In this document: positions 34,581 through 43,884 of the stretch, piece after piece
How the letters are laid out: every line of letters begins with the position of its first letter
How positions within the stretch are numbered: the first letter of the stretch is position 1
Source of the DNA: Pseudobdellovibrionaceae bacterium
GTDB taxonomy: Bacteria; Bdellovibrionota; Bdellovibrionia; Bdellovibrionales; Bdellovibrionaceae
Length of the DNA stretch: 64,000 nt
Direction: 5' to 3'
NCBI GenBank assembly: GCA_016785955.1
Contig: JAEUWH010000087.1
Location: 62,001 to 126,000 of the forward strand
Program-made: the position numbers and the translations under genes
Notes under the pieces: generated by a model
What the model saw: only the letters and a program-made list of their open reading frames with translations
Database searches by the model: none
Told to the model about the DNA's origin: nothing

Positions 34581-36224
34581 ATGAGCCAAAATTTGACTAA
34601 AAAATATTCGGTTTACAGGGAAATTTTGCTTGAAACTCGAAGCCGTTCTTATTTGGGAATTGCGATTAATATTGTATTTTCCTTAGCGCTTCTTATTACA
34701 GTTTACAGCTTATATGGCTTTCAGCTTAAATATTTTGGGTTTGTTTATTTAATCTTATTCTTCAGTCTTATTCGTTGGATTCATGTTATCATGTTTGATT
34801 TGATGACTATCAAGACATGGCACACGACTTTTAGCAGTTTGACAACAATTATAGGAACTTTGTGGTCAGGCTTAATTTATTTTACATTGGACATGTACCA
34901 TACGGACATAAAAATTGTGACATTGATTCACATGATTTTTTCGGGAATGATGGCCACTGCGTCTTACAGCTTGGCTCTTTTGAACCGTGATTATTATTTG
35001 TTTGGCTCGCAGATTGTTTTAGCGCCCCTTTTGTTTTTTATATTCAACGGTGATATTGGATTGGACAGCGGGTTTATTGTTGCGACCTTAACGATGTTTT
35101 CAATCTTAATTTCTTTAGTGCGTCGAGATTATTCAGAACAATGGTTTAATGTCTTAAATCAAAAAAATGAGCTGAGATTAATTATTAATTCATTTCCGGG
35201 TGGCGTGTCGCTTATCAAAGACAGCAAGTACATATATGTAAATGACATGGTTTCGCAATTTACGGGTATCGAGCCCCATCAATTTGTTGATCAGCCGGTT
35301 GGTTTTGGGAAGAATGATCATTCTTTTTCGAGCGTGTACAATCATTTTGAAAAATCGAACTTAAAGAGCCTTACTCAAGAAGTATTTTTGACAGTGAGTG
35401 GTGTGTCGAAGCTGTTTTTGATGATTCTTAAGCGCATGGACGAAGATGATTCTATTGTCATTGCGATTACTTTGGATATTCATGACCAGCGGCAAAACGA
35501 AATGGCTTTACAATCTGCGGCCAAGATGGCTGCGTTAGGCGAGATGGCCAGCAGTTTGGCGCACGAAATTAACAATCCGTTGGCGGTTATTTCGGCGCAG
35601 GTCATTCAGTTGATGAAGTCAATTGAATCGACGGCTTTTCCCTCGTCGGAGAGAGGTCGTTTTGACGTAGGATTGCAAAGAATTTACAAAACAGTATTCC
35701 GAATTTCCGAGATTATTAAAGGTTTAAGGCAAATTGCTCGAAATGACATTTTGGATCCGAAGCAGATTTCAAAAATCCAAGATGTGGTGAATGAAACGCT
35801 TTCGCTGTGTGAAACAAAATGTCGCAATTATGGGATAGACCTTAGATGCCATATTGATGGAGAACCTGCGTGGGTATGTTGTCATCCGGCGCAATTGTCT
35901 CAAGTAATTTTGAATCTGCTTAACAATTCAATATACGCCGTCGAGACTTTATCCGAGAAATGGATCGAAATTTCTGTCGAGAAAATACAATCACGAGCCA
36001 TCTTGAAGGTTCGGGACAGTGGGCCCGGTATTCCAGAGAATGTTGTTGATAAAATCATGACGCCATTTTTTACCACTAAACCAACCGGAAAGGGTACGGG
36101 ACTTGGGTTAAGCATTTCAAAGTCTATCATTGAGCAGCATCAAGGTGATTTTTATTATGATCGTGAGCAAAAAAATACGACGTTTGTAATCAGTTTACCT
36201 ATATCGACAGAAGTGACTAACTAA
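34581..36224 (+). CDS. Orphan sensor histidine kinase (6-TM, PAS)
   Basis: 547 residues. About six TM helices fill residues 25-180, then a PAS-like domain (~195-305), HisKA with phospho-acceptor His328 in SSLAHEINNPL, and HATPase_c (~420-545) with N-box, DSGPGIP and GKGTGLGLS. All kinase motifs are intact. No response regulator is nearby. The gene ends 4 nt inside the convergent TPR/propeller gene. The multi-TM input domain resembles the MASE-type membrane sensors, but I cannot assign one by eye. Confidence 0.88.
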   Translation: MSQNLTKKYSVYREILLETRSRSYLGIAINIVFSLALLITVYSLYGFQLKYFGFVYLILFFSLIRWIHVIMFDLMTIKTWHTTFSSLTTIIGTLWSGLIYFTLDMYHTDIKIVTLIHMIFSGMMATASYSLALLNRDYYLFGSQIVLAPLLFFIFNGDIGLDSGFIVATLTMFSILISLVRRDYSEQWFNVLNQKNELRLIINSFPGGVSLIKDSKYIYVNDMVSQFTGIEPHQFVDQPVGFGKNDHSFSSVYNHFEKSNLKSLTQEVFLTVSGVSKLFLMILKRMDEDDSIVIAITLDIHDQRQNEMALQSAAKMAALGEMASSLAHEINNPLAVISAQVIQLMKSIESTAFPSSERGRFDVGLQRIYKTVFRISEIIKGLRQIARNDILDPKQISKIQDVVNETLSLCETKCRNYGIDLRCHIDGEPAWVCCHPAQLSQVILNLLNNSIYAVETLSEKWIEISVEKIQSRAILKVRDSGPGIPENVVDKIMTPFFTTKPTGKGTGLGLSISKSIIEQHQGDFYYDREQKNTTFVISLPISTEVTN

Positions 36225-37849
36225 ATTTTTATTTGGTTTTTCAAGTATTCAGTAATTAAAAACACCGAAACCGAATTGCCACCTTGAGAATCTTTTCCTT
36301 GCGACGTTACCCATAAATATTTGCCATCAGGTGAAATCGAAAGCCCCACCGGGTACGAGTCCACAGGTACGCGACCTAAAACTGAGAGATCCGAAGATTT
36401 TGCTATAATTATCTCGCTCCCATTGTTAGAGGTTAGAAATAGGTAGTCAAATTTTGGGTGAACCTTGAAGCTGCGCACCCCTAAGCCAATAAATTTTTTT
36501 ATAAATTTAAAATCTGTATCGTTGATATCAATCGTTTTAGATACATTCTTTTCAAATAAATTGACAAAATTTTCCAAAGAAATTTTGGCGATTGTTCCTG
36601 ACGAGTTACAGCCAATAAAAATATCTTTCCCGTCTTTTGAAAAATGGATATCGCGTGGGCCGGGCTGCAAGCCCATGGCAGTGCCGAAAAGTTCAAATTT
36701 ATTTGCAGATCCTTTTTTGAAGATGGAAATGCCTCCGCCTTTCATTCGAGTGACGAAAAGATACTGACTGTCGGGGCTGAACGCCAGACCGCGTACGCAA
36801 AATCCACAATCTTTATCTCGATTTGATTTTAAATTTTTTAAAGAATGTTTTTTTTCGACGATTAGTAGTTGATGTTCTTTAAATTCGCTCGCCGTAGTGC
36901 CCGAGATATTATAAATGCCGACGGTGTTATCACCCCAGTTAGAAATGGCAAGCCATTTTTGATCGGGTGATTTTTCAACATATTTCGAGATTGGACCGGT
37001 TCCCATTACACGAACGATTTTTTTTTCGGGAATATCGATGATTGCCACTGCCGAGGTCTGTTGTCCTAGCTCGTCATAGTTTTTCCTATAGTACGTTGTC
37101 CAAAGGTATTTACCATCGTGAGTGACTATGCTTTCTACAGGTTTGCCGGTAAACCCCTGAAACATTTTGGGATCGTTCTTGTAAGTAAATGTTTGCTTTC
37201 TGTCGACAAGTTCTTTGACAGATTTTTTATCAAACTGATGTTTGATAGTCGCCATTTTTTCCGATCCATCACTTTTAAAAAATAATGTTTTTGCACCTTC
37301 TAGTGATTGCACAAATGCTATGTCTCCGGCTTCGGAAAACGAGACCGATTTCGGGGAAAATATGTCTTGGTCATAGTGATCATTTTTGAATTCGGGTTTG
37401 GCATTATAGGATTGCCAGCGATGAACCAAACTCAATTTTACTGGTGATTCTTCGGGAAGAGACTGGCTAAACAAGTCGACGTTTTTGCGAAACTGATTGG
37501 TTTTTGCACCGCTGCTGACGATTTTCAAATTGTCTTTAGCTGCGGGCATAAACTGAGGAATCAGTTTGTGATTGGGTTTCAGTTTTAGGGCCGATTCCCA
37601 ATGAGTGACGACCTTTTGCCATTCGCCTAATTTCCAAAAAGACCAACCAATTTCGTACAACACGTCGGCGCAGTTAGGGTCTAATGTCATGGCCGCGGTG
37701 TACAAATCCACCGCTTCCAGGGTGCGATTTCCTGCTTGAGCGACATAACCAAGTTGCACTTTTTCATCCGCTTTTTTATTTTCACATCGAGGAGTTTCCG
37801 CCGACCAGGCCATGTGGCTGGCAATGAATAGAAAAACTAACGAGCGCAT
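36221..37849 (-). CDS. Exported TPR and YVTN-type beta-propeller protein
   Basis: 542 residues. A signal peptide (cleavage after ~SA, 16-17) is followed by two or three TPR units (~28-110) and then a propeller (~150-535) built from YVTN/WD-like repeats, seen as recurring SPDxxxLWVT/FVTR motifs (LAFSPDSQYLFVTR, LSISPDGKYLWVTS). A CxxC pair sits in KDCGFCVRGL. Such proteins are periplasmic or surface scaffolds. Its ATG lies inside the end of the upstream 231-residue gene, so the two are coupled. The exact partner is unknown. Confidence 0.8.
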   Translation of the reverse strand: MRSLVFLFIASHMAWSAETPRCENKKADEKVQLGYVAQAGNRTLEAVDLYTAAMTLDPNCADVLYEIGWSFWKLGEWQKVVTHWESALKLKPNHKLIPQFMPAAKDNLKIVSSGAKTNQFRKNVDLFSQSLPEESPVKLSLVHRWQSYNAKPEFKNDHYDQDIFSPKSVSFSEAGDIAFVQSLEGAKTLFFKSDGSEKMATIKHQFDKKSVKELVDRKQTFTYKNDPKMFQGFTGKPVESIVTHDGKYLWTTYYRKNYDELGQQTSAVAIIDIPEKKIVRVMGTGPISKYVEKSPDQKWLAISNWGDNTVGIYNISGTTASEFKEHQLLIVEKKHSLKNLKSNRDKDCGFCVRGLAFSPDSQYLFVTRMKGGGISIFKKGSANKFELFGTAMGLQPGPRDIHFSKDGKDIFIGCNSSGTIAKISLENFVNLFEKNVSKTIDINDTDFKFIKKFIGLGVRSFKVHPKFDYLFLTSNNGSEIIIAKSSDLSVLGRVPVDSYPVGLSISPDGKYLWVTSQGKDSQGGNSVSVFLITEYLKNQIKI

Positions 37850-38532
37850 AGTTGGCCTTCAGTTGAAAAATCAAAAAATTTTTTCCATTTAGCACGAAAC
37901 ATCTTTTCGTTGTCGTGGAGATGCCTTTTGGCAAAGGCAATTTGTCTTGTGACGTTTTTTTTCATTCTTGCGGCAACGCTTTCTTTAGGGGGCGTCCCAG
38001 CGAGTAGTTTTTTATTGGGATCGATTCTTAAATGATGTCCTAGTAACTCCGTTTGTGCGACCAATTCTTTGATTCGTAAACAGTCCTGAATAAATTTACT
38101 AAAACTTTCATTCTCGTGCTCAAGTATCGATTTGAATTCTTTAAGTTGGTTCAAAATAATTGCCTCCTTTTTCTGTGCCAGCAGAAGCGAGTCAAAAATT
38201 TGTGAAGAACCGATGTATATTGGGTACAGCTGTTGTCGGTACGAATAAAAAATTGAATTTTGAAATTCTGAATCTTGGTGTTGTTCGCATTGATTCAAAA
38301 CTGTTGTTTCGGAGGAAGATACTATTTTTTTTTCGATATACTCAAACCGTGCCATTGGGAATTGGAGAGGGAGCATGCCTTTCAGTTTGGTGAGTCGATT
38401 TTGTTTTATTTGCTCTGTAGGCTGTAAAATGAAGGTGCATGCGAGGTTGTTGTGAATATGCTGGCGTTCAACTTTATAAAAATAAGTCGTAAAAAATCCT
38501 AACAGAGACAAAGCCAAGGCAACTCGGAGCAT
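37837..38532 (-). CDS. Hypothetical membrane-anchored helical protein
   Basis: 231 residues. A hydrophobic N-terminal segment (~3-19) is a signal or anchor; the rest is largely helical with coiled-coil-like stretches (~118-165). Four cysteines occur (in LACTF, NQCEQ, QDCLR and QLCAR), suggesting disulfides outside the cytoplasm. It overlaps the TPR/propeller gene by 13 nt and is divergent from a histidine kinase across 82 nt. I recognise no family; a working partnership with the propeller protein is likely. Confidence 0.66.
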   Translation of the reverse strand: MLRVALALSLLGFFTTYFYKVERQHIHNNLACTFILQPTEQIKQNRLTKLKGMLPLQFPMARFEYIEKKIVSSSETTVLNQCEQHQDSEFQNSIFYSYRQQLYPIYIGSSQIFDSLLLAQKKEAIILNQLKEFKSILEHENESFSKFIQDCLRIKELVAQTELLGHHLRIDPNKKLLAGTPPKESVAARMKKNVTRQIAFAKRHLHDNEKMFRAKWKKFFDFSTEGQLCAR

Positions 38533-38614
38533 ATTTTAATTTCGGTATATTTGGACAGATAAAAACTAGACTTTTGACTAAAGAAAGAACCTAGCGGAAT
38601 TCCGATAATAAATT

Positions 38615-40111
38615 ATGAAATTAAGCCTCAAAGATTTTACGGGTATTTCTAATCTTTTCGCCGTGCCTATTTTGATTGTTGACCCTCAATCATACGAAGT
38701 GGCCTATTGTAACGAATATTTTGAAGAGCTTACCGGGAAAACGGTAGATCAAGTTAAGGGTGAAGAAGTTTATGATCTGTTTGTTTCCAAAAGTCGAAAA
38801 AAAATAGATGCAATTATTTCCCTGGCGAACGGTGAAAAAAATCGTATTCGCATCGGCGAGAAAGATCTTGAAATTAAACGTCGTTCTGGAAGACGAAGCC
38901 CGGTGGATGTCTTTTGCAAGGCCGTAAGTCTGGTGAAAGGTAAGGTTCTGGTCTTTTCCTTGATCGATTTATCAGAGGTGAAAGAAAAACAGCAAGAGCG
39001 AGAATTTCTTATCAATCAAAATTTGAGATCTGCGAAGCTGGCGGATTTGGGACGTCTGGCTCAGGGTATCGCGCATGAACTGAACAATCCGTTGAGTGTC
39101 ATTGTTGGCAATGTCGATGTCTTAAACAGTTTGAAAACGAAACAAGAATTTAGTTCTGAAATTGCGCAAAAGAGCTTGGCGTCGATAGCTAAGAATTCTC
39201 AAAGAATGAGTGCCGTTGTTCGCAAACTTCTAAATTTTTATAAGACGGAAGATGTCAATTTTAAAGAGGTAAGCAGCATTGAGGTCATTCGTGAAATTAT
39301 TAACGAAAGCGAATACTACCTTAACTATAATAAAATCAGTCTCTATATTGATCTAACCAATATTAGTATTGTTTGTGATCGTCTTTATATTAAACAGGTT
39401 CTTGCTAATTTAATTAAAAATGCTATCACGGCTATTGAAAGTCAAAAGACGCCAAGAATGATCACTGTTAAATCTGAAGATGTTGTGGGCGAGTACGTAA
39501 TTTCGGTCAACAACAATGGTTCTCCTATGAGTGACGAGGTGATGAATAAAATATTCACACCATTTTTTACGACAAAAGATGTTGGTGAAGGTGTCGGCCT
39601 AAGTTTGTATTTGTCCGAAAAAATAATGAAAATTCATCATGGCAGTATTTCATTTGAAAGTAATTTCAAGTCGGGGACTACATTTTTTTTACATTTTCCC
39701 AAATCTAGTCCGAACCTTAGTGTCGAGCCTGAGGCCAAAGTTCTTATCGTTAGTACGGAAACGTCATTTCGAACATTTCTTGCTAATAAGTTAGAAAATG
39801 ACAATTTTAAAATTGTTGTTGCGCAAACATTGAGTGATTCGAAAAACTATTTTCATCATCCATTTTCAGCGATGGTTATTGACGCCAGCGACCCCGGACT
39901 TTTTAAAAGCTCAATGTTTGCAGATCTTATTGAGTTGAGTCCTGCATTTCCCATTATTCTGTTTTATCCACCTGAGTTTGATCTCAAGCTTAAGTTTTTG
40001 AAAATGAACAATCTTTATTTTTATCCTAAGCCGATTAGGAAGACGGATTATGAAGATATGGTCCATTTGATTAAAGAACGACGAGTGCGTGGAAATAAGA
40101 AAGTCTCATAG
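38615..40111 (+). CDS. Soluble PAS histidine kinase with degenerate receiver
   Basis: 498 residues without TM segments. A PAS domain (~10-125) leads to HisKA with His154 (AQGIAHELNNPLS), HATPase_c (~235-362, with GEGVGLSL), and a receiver-like domain (~374-490). In the receiver, Asp423 and Lys472 are at the phospho-Asp and conserved-Lys positions, but the N-terminal acidic pair that binds Mg2+ is replaced by Ser380-Thr381. Phosphorylation of this domain is therefore doubtful and it may act as a regulatory pseudo-receiver. No partner regulator is adjacent. Confidence 0.87.
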   Translation: MKLSLKDFTGISNLFAVPILIVDPQSYEVAYCNEYFEELTGKTVDQVKGEEVYDLFVSKSRKKIDAIISLANGEKNRIRIGEKDLEIKRRSGRRSPVDVFCKAVSLVKGKVLVFSLIDLSEVKEKQQEREFLINQNLRSAKLADLGRLAQGIAHELNNPLSVIVGNVDVLNSLKTKQEFSSEIAQKSLASIAKNSQRMSAVVRKLLNFYKTEDVNFKEVSSIEVIREIINESEYYLNYNKISLYIDLTNISIVCDRLYIKQVLANLIKNAITAIESQKTPRMITVKSEDVVGEYVISVNNNGSPMSDEVMNKIFTPFFTTKDVGEGVGLSLYLSEKIMKIHHGSISFESNFKSGTTFFLHFPKSSPNLSVEPEAKVLIVSTETSFRTFLANKLENDNFKIVVAQTLSDSKNYFHHPFSAMVIDASDPGLFKSSMFADLIELSPAFPIILFYPPEFDLKLKFLKMNNLYFYPKPIRKTDYEDMVHLIKERRVRGNKKVS

Positions 40112-40157
40112 CGTAGGCAGGAAAATCTGCTTATTGAGGCCATACTCATGAGACAAT

Positions 40158-40190
40158 AAAAAAAGCGCTTTATCTGCGCTTTTTGTTTAT
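40158..40190 (+). terminator. Rho-independent terminator after histidine kinase gene
   Basis: AAAAAGCGC and GCGCTTTTT pair around TTTATCT and are followed by TGTTTATT. The upstream 3' UTR also has a GTCTCAT/ATGAGAC long-range pair (40103-40109 with 40148-40154) that encloses a GCAG/CTGC hairpin, so the whole transcript end is structured. Confidence 0.8.
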
Positions 40191-40198
40191 TCATAGAT

Positions 40199-40217
40199 CC
40201 ACCAGCAAAGCTGGTGG
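40199..40217. repeat. Perfect 8-bp hairpin joined to GGTAAGGACA element
   Basis: CCACCAGC and GCTGGTGG pair around AAA, directly followed by TAAGGACA. The trailing GGTGGTAAGGACA matches the recurring element seen at 30559 and 58400-58445. It lies between two terminators of convergent genes. Confidence 0.5.
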
Positions 40218-40246
40218 TAAGGACAACATATCTTTAGTAGCTATTC

Positions 40247-40274
40247 AAAGTGCTTAATTTAGATTAAGCACTTT
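40247..40274 (-). terminator. Hairpin spanning the clpX stop codon
   Basis: A perfect 12-bp inverted repeat (AAAGTGCTTAAT / ATTAAGCACTTT, 4-nt loop) covers the last codons and stop of clpX. It has no U-run after it, so it may protect the 3' end or act as a weak terminator. Confidence 0.5.
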
Positions 40275-41556
40275 CTGCAGGATCTGTATTGGATTTACTT
40301 TTTTTAATCTCATCGTCTGTTTTGAAAACCAAAGCGGGGGCTGCTTTTGAGAAGATTACGTTGTCGTCGATCAAAACTTCTTTTAGATTAGTTTTAGATG
40401 GAACGTCGAACATAATGTCTAGCATGGCAGTTTCCAGCACGGCGCGCAGACCACGGGCACCCGTGCGGCGTTTGATTGCGGTCTGGGCGATCGCTTTTAA
40501 AGCCTTGTCTGTAAATTTCAAATCAATACCTTCATATGTGAACAATTTTTGGTATTGTTTTGTAATCGCATTTTTTGGGCGGACAAGGATGTCGATTAAA
40601 GCATCTTCAGATAATGGATCAAGCACTGCCATCACTGGTAGACGACCTATAAATTCAGGGATCATACCGAAGCGGACTAAATCATCTGGCTCAACACTTT
40701 GTAAAATGTTGACCGAATCGTCCTTTTCTTTATTTGTCTTGATATCCGCCGCAATACCCATGGTTCTGTTCGATGTGCGGTTTTCGATGACTTTTTCCAA
40801 GCCAACGAAGGCGCCTCCACAGATAAATAAAATATTTGAAGTATCGACTTGGATAAATTCTTGTTGAGGATGTTTTCGACCACCTTTGGGGGGTAAATTC
40901 GCAACGGTTCCTTCTAAGATTTTCAATAGTGCTTGCTGTACGCCTTCGCCCGAGACGTCTCGGGTGATAGACGGATTTTCTGATTTTCTCGAGATTTTGT
41001 CGATCTCATCGATGTAGATCACACCTTTTTGGCAACGTTCGACATCATAGTCGGCAGCTTGTAGCAAGTTTAGAACTACATTTTCTACGTCCTCGCCGAC
41101 ATAGCCAGCTTCCGTTAGCGTCGTCGCATCGGCCATAGCAAAAGGCACATTCAGCACTTTGGCAATCGTTTGCGCCAAGAGCGTTTTGCCGGAACCTGTG
41201 GGTCCGATGAGCATGATATTCGACTTTTGCAGTTCAATATCGGTGTTTTTCTTTCCGCCAGTCATATTGTTGATGCGTTTATAGTGATTGTGAACAGCGA
41301 CAGCCAAAGATTTTTTTGCCTGCATCTGACCAATAACATAGTCATCTAAATGTGTTTTGATATCTAAAGGTTTGGGAACTTTAAAGACACCTTTGGTGGA
41401 CGTCTCTCGTTCCTTTTCTTCGTCGATGATATCATTACACAGGTCGATACACTCGTCGCAAATGTACACACCAGGACCAGCAATCAGTTTTTTAACTTCC
41501 TTCTGACCTTTTCCACAAAAACTACAACGTAAACTGCCTTGAGCTGTTGACGACAT
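40264..41556 (-). CDS. clpX: ClpX, ATPase subunit of ClpXP protease
   Basis: 430 residues, normal length. The N-terminal zinc-binding domain (CSFC ... CDEC) is followed by a AAA+ module with Walker A GPTGSGKT, Walker [10 protein letters not shown], the IGF-type protease-docking loop (IGR in PEFIGRLPV is the neighbouring sensor region) and arginine finger RRTGARGLR. ClpX unfolds tagged substrates and feeds ClpP in the cytoplasm. It starts 4 nt after the clpP stop, so they form one operon. Its stop lies in a 12-bp hairpin. Confidence 0.97.
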   Translation of the reverse strand: MSSTAQGSLRCSFCGKGQKEVKKLIAGPGVYICDECIDLCNDIIDEEKERETSTKGVFKVPKPLDIKTHLDDYVIGQMQAKKSLAVAVHNHYKRINNMTGGKKNTDIELQKSNIMLIGPTGSGKTLLAQTIAKVLNVPFAMADATTLTEAGYVGEDVENVVLNLLQAADYDVERCQKGVIYIDEIDKISRKSENPSITRDVSGEGVQQALLKILEGTVANLPPKGGRKHPQQEFIQVDTSNILFICGGAFVGLEKVIENRTSNRTMGIAADIKTNKEKDDSVNILQSVEPDDLVRFGMIPEFIGRLPVMAVLDPLSEDALIDILVRPKNAITKQYQKLFTYEGIDLKFTDKALKAIAQTAIKRRTGARGLRAVLETAMLDIMFDVPSKTNLKEVLIDDNVIFSKAAPALVFKTDDEIKKSKSNTDPAESA

Positions 41557-41560
41557 TCAA

Positions 41561-42172
41561 TTATCCTTTGTTAAGGCTCATTTTTCTTGGTTCTACGATA
41601 TGATCCACTAGTCCAAATTCTTTTGCGTCTGTTGGACTCATAAAATTGTCTCTTTCCATCGCGGCATAAAGTTTATCATAACTTTGTCCCGTGTGTGTTT
41701 GATAAATTTTAGTCAGTTTCTCTTTCGTTTTCACTAATTCCCGAGCATGAATTTCAATATCTGTTACTTGTCCACCTAATCCGCCGCCTCCCAAATGAGG
41801 TTGGTGAATCATGATGCGTGTATTAGGCAGCGAGTATCGCTTACCTTTAGCGCCACCAGCTAACAGTAAAGAGCCCATGCTTGCGGCCATACCCATACAG
41901 TACGTGGCTACGTCACACTTTACAAATTGCATAATATCATACAAAGCCATACCGCTGGACACGCTTCCACCAGGCGAATTAATATATAAGTGGATGTCTT
42001 TTTCTGGATTGTCTACTTCTAGAAATAACATTTGTGCAATGATGGCATTGGCGACGTCGTCAGTTACGGCGGAACCCAAGATGATAATTCGATCTTTCAA
42101 AAGACGCGAATAGATATCGTATGAGCGCTCACCCTTAGAGGTTTGTTCGATTACGTATGGAATTAAAGCCAC
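41561..42172 (-). CDS. clpP: ClpP serine protease subunit
   Basis: 203 residues from the GTG at 42172. The catalytic triad is visible: Ser in MGMAASMGS, His in MIHQPHLGG, and Asp in the [14 protein letters not shown] region. An open frame extends upstream to 42256, but I chose the GTG because AGGAG sits 7 nt before it, the protein then starts [10 protein letters not shown] as ClpP proteins do ([10 protein letters not shown]), and the length becomes standard. The extra 28 residues of the longer version have no family counterpart. It is co-transcribed with clpX and divergent from pepA; no tig gene is adjacent. Confidence 0.95.
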   Translation of the reverse strand: MALIPYVIEQTSKGERSYDIYSRLLKDRIIILGSAVTDDVANAIIAQMLFLEVDNPEKDIHLYINSPGGSVSSGMALYDIMQFVKCDVATYCMGMAASMGSLLLAGGAKGKRYSLPNTRIMIHQPHLGGGGLGGQVTDIEIHARELVKTKEKLTKIYQTHTGQSYDKLYAAMERDNFMSPTDAKEFGLVDHIVEPRKMSLNKG

Positions 42173-42355
42173 GTGGTTTCTCCTGGTATGGAGTTCGATT
42201 AGAAACTCAATGTTTCCATTCGCACTTCCGTTTTCACTTAGTTCTCTATCGGACAATTCCAGAAGTACTTTATTTAAAAAGGCCTTGAAGAATCAATTAA
42301 CTATGATACGACTAAAGTGCAAATTTCAACCAGCTTTGAACCATGGAGTCATAAA

Positions 42356-43873
42356 ATGACAATCGATTTAATTTCTCAAGACCTTGAGTCAGTCATCACT
42401 CAGAAATCCAATACCGCATTAGTTGTTTTCTCAAGCGTAAGCGACGATAAAGACAAAACTCCCGTGTTGCATAATAAATCCATGGCGAAACAACTTGAGA
42501 CAAATCTGGAAGAAAAGTCTATTTCTGGAAAGGCGGGTGAAACTGTTTTATTCAGAGATTTTGCAAATGGCATTTGCCGGCATCTTTTGGTTGTTGGTCT
42601 AGGTTCGTTGAAAGATCTTACGCATGAATCATTCCGAGTCTGTGCGGCCGCTGTTTATGATTCGGCAAAAGCGCTGAACGCTGGGGAAACGTTTGTCGAT
42701 TTTGACTCTTTGGCGGCAAAACTGAAAAATGTGGATAATTTGCAAGCGTTTGTTGAGGGGTTGGTATTGACCTCTTACGAGTTTAACGAACTAAAATCTA
42801 AAAAGGACAAGAAGGATAAAACGTCTTTGTCTTTTCACATTGCTCTTAAAGAGGCAAAAAATGTGGCCTACAAGAATGCATTTTCCGAAGCATTGTCACT
42901 GGCCGATTCCGTAAATTTTGCCCGTTTCTTGGGTGATATGCCTGGTAATTTGATGACGCCGACAATTTTGGCGGACAAAGCGGCGGAAGCGGGCAAAGAA
43001 GCCAAAGTCAAAGTGACTATTTGGAATAAAGATCGCATAAGAAAAGAAAAAATGGGTGGTTTGTTGGGTGTTTCCATGGGCTCTGATCAAGAGCCTCGTT
43101 TGATTATCATGGAATACAATGGGGCTGCTAAAACTAAAAAGCCGGTGGCATTTGTTGGGAAAGGCCTGACATTCGACACGGGTGGTATCAGCATTAAACC
43201 GTCGGCGGCGATGGAAGAAATGAAATATGATATGTGTGGTGGTGCGAACGTGATCGCAACCATACTGGCCGTGGCCAAATTGAAATTGAAAGTGAATGTT
43301 ATTGGAATTATTCCTTCGACGGAAAATATGCCGGGGCCTTCGGCGACTAAGCCGGGTGATATTCATACAGCACGTAATGGCAAGACGTTTGAAGTGAACA
43401 ATACGGATGCTGAGGGTCGCTTGATTCTGAGCGATGCGCTTGTGTACGCCAGTGAACAGCAGCCAGAAGCTATCATTGATGCCGCGACGTTAACCGGTGC
43501 AATGGTTGTAGCGTTGGGTAATATCCATACGGGATATTTCACACGTAATGAAAAATTAAAGAAAACGATCGAAGAGGCGGCCAAAGCGTCCGGCGAATGG
43601 GTATGGAATATGCCTCTGTGTGATTTTCATGTTCAAGATATGAAGGGTACTTACGCCGATCTTTCCAACATGTCGTCGGGAAAGGGCGCGGGTTCGGCAA
43701 CGGCTGCCGCGTTCTTAGAACAGTTTGTTGGCGAGGGTATTCCTTGGGCGCATTTTGATATTGCCGGTACAGGTTGGTCTGTAGGCAACCGTCTGAAATA
43801 CGCGCCTAAGAAAGGCGCCAGTGGCGCTATGGTCAGAACATTTGTGGAGATTGCTAGAAGCTACGCTCGCTAG
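42356..43873 (+). CDS. pepA: Leucyl aminopeptidase (M17)
   Basis: 505 residues from the ATG at 42356, which has GGAG with 7-nt spacing; an in-frame GTG at 42317 lacks one. The N-terminal macro-like domain (~1-170) precedes the M17 catalytic domain with GKGLTFDTGG, the signature NTDAEGRL and the terminal WAHFDIAG motif, so the two-metal site is intact. It releases N-terminal residues from peptides and forms hexamers in related bacteria. It is divergent from clpP and followed 11 nt later by an ABC exporter, an arrangement that suggests peptide turnover but not a shared pathway. Confidence 0.95.
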   Translation: MTIDLISQDLESVITQKSNTALVVFSSVSDDKDKTPVLHNKSMAKQLETNLEEKSISGKAGETVLFRDFANGICRHLLVVGLGSLKDLTHESFRVCAAAVYDSAKALNAGETFVDFDSLAAKLKNVDNLQAFVEGLVLTSYEFNELKSKKDKKDKTSLSFHIALKEAKNVAYKNAFSEALSLADSVNFARFLGDMPGNLMTPTILADKAAEAGKEAKVKVTIWNKDRIRKEKMGGLLGVSMGSDQEPRLIIMEYNGAAKTKKPVAFVGKGLTFDTGGISIKPSAAMEEMKYDMCGGANVIATILAVAKLKLKVNVIGIIPSTENMPGPSATKPGDIHTARNGKTFEVNNTDAEGRLILSDALVYASEQQPEAIIDAATLTGAMVVALGNIHTGYFTRNEKLKKTIEEAAKASGEWVWNMPLCDFHVQDMKGTYADLSNMSSGKGAGSATAAAFLEQFVGEGIPWAHFDIAGTGWSVGNRLKYAPKKGASGAMVRTFVEIARSYAR

Positions 43874-43884
43874 CTCTGTTGTCG

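Noticed and set aside
40199-40217. Insertion-sequence terminal inverted repeat
   Set aside because: A short 3-nt loop makes it an RNA-type hairpin; no transposase or target duplication is near.
40289-40867. Long open frame on the plus strand opposite clpX
   Set aside because: It lies wholly inside the clpX coding sequence; its translation has no family features, and clpX is certain.
42896-43366. 156-codon open frame on the minus strand opposite pepA
   Set aside because: Histidine/arginine-rich mirror translation of pepA; no ribosome-binding site or homology.
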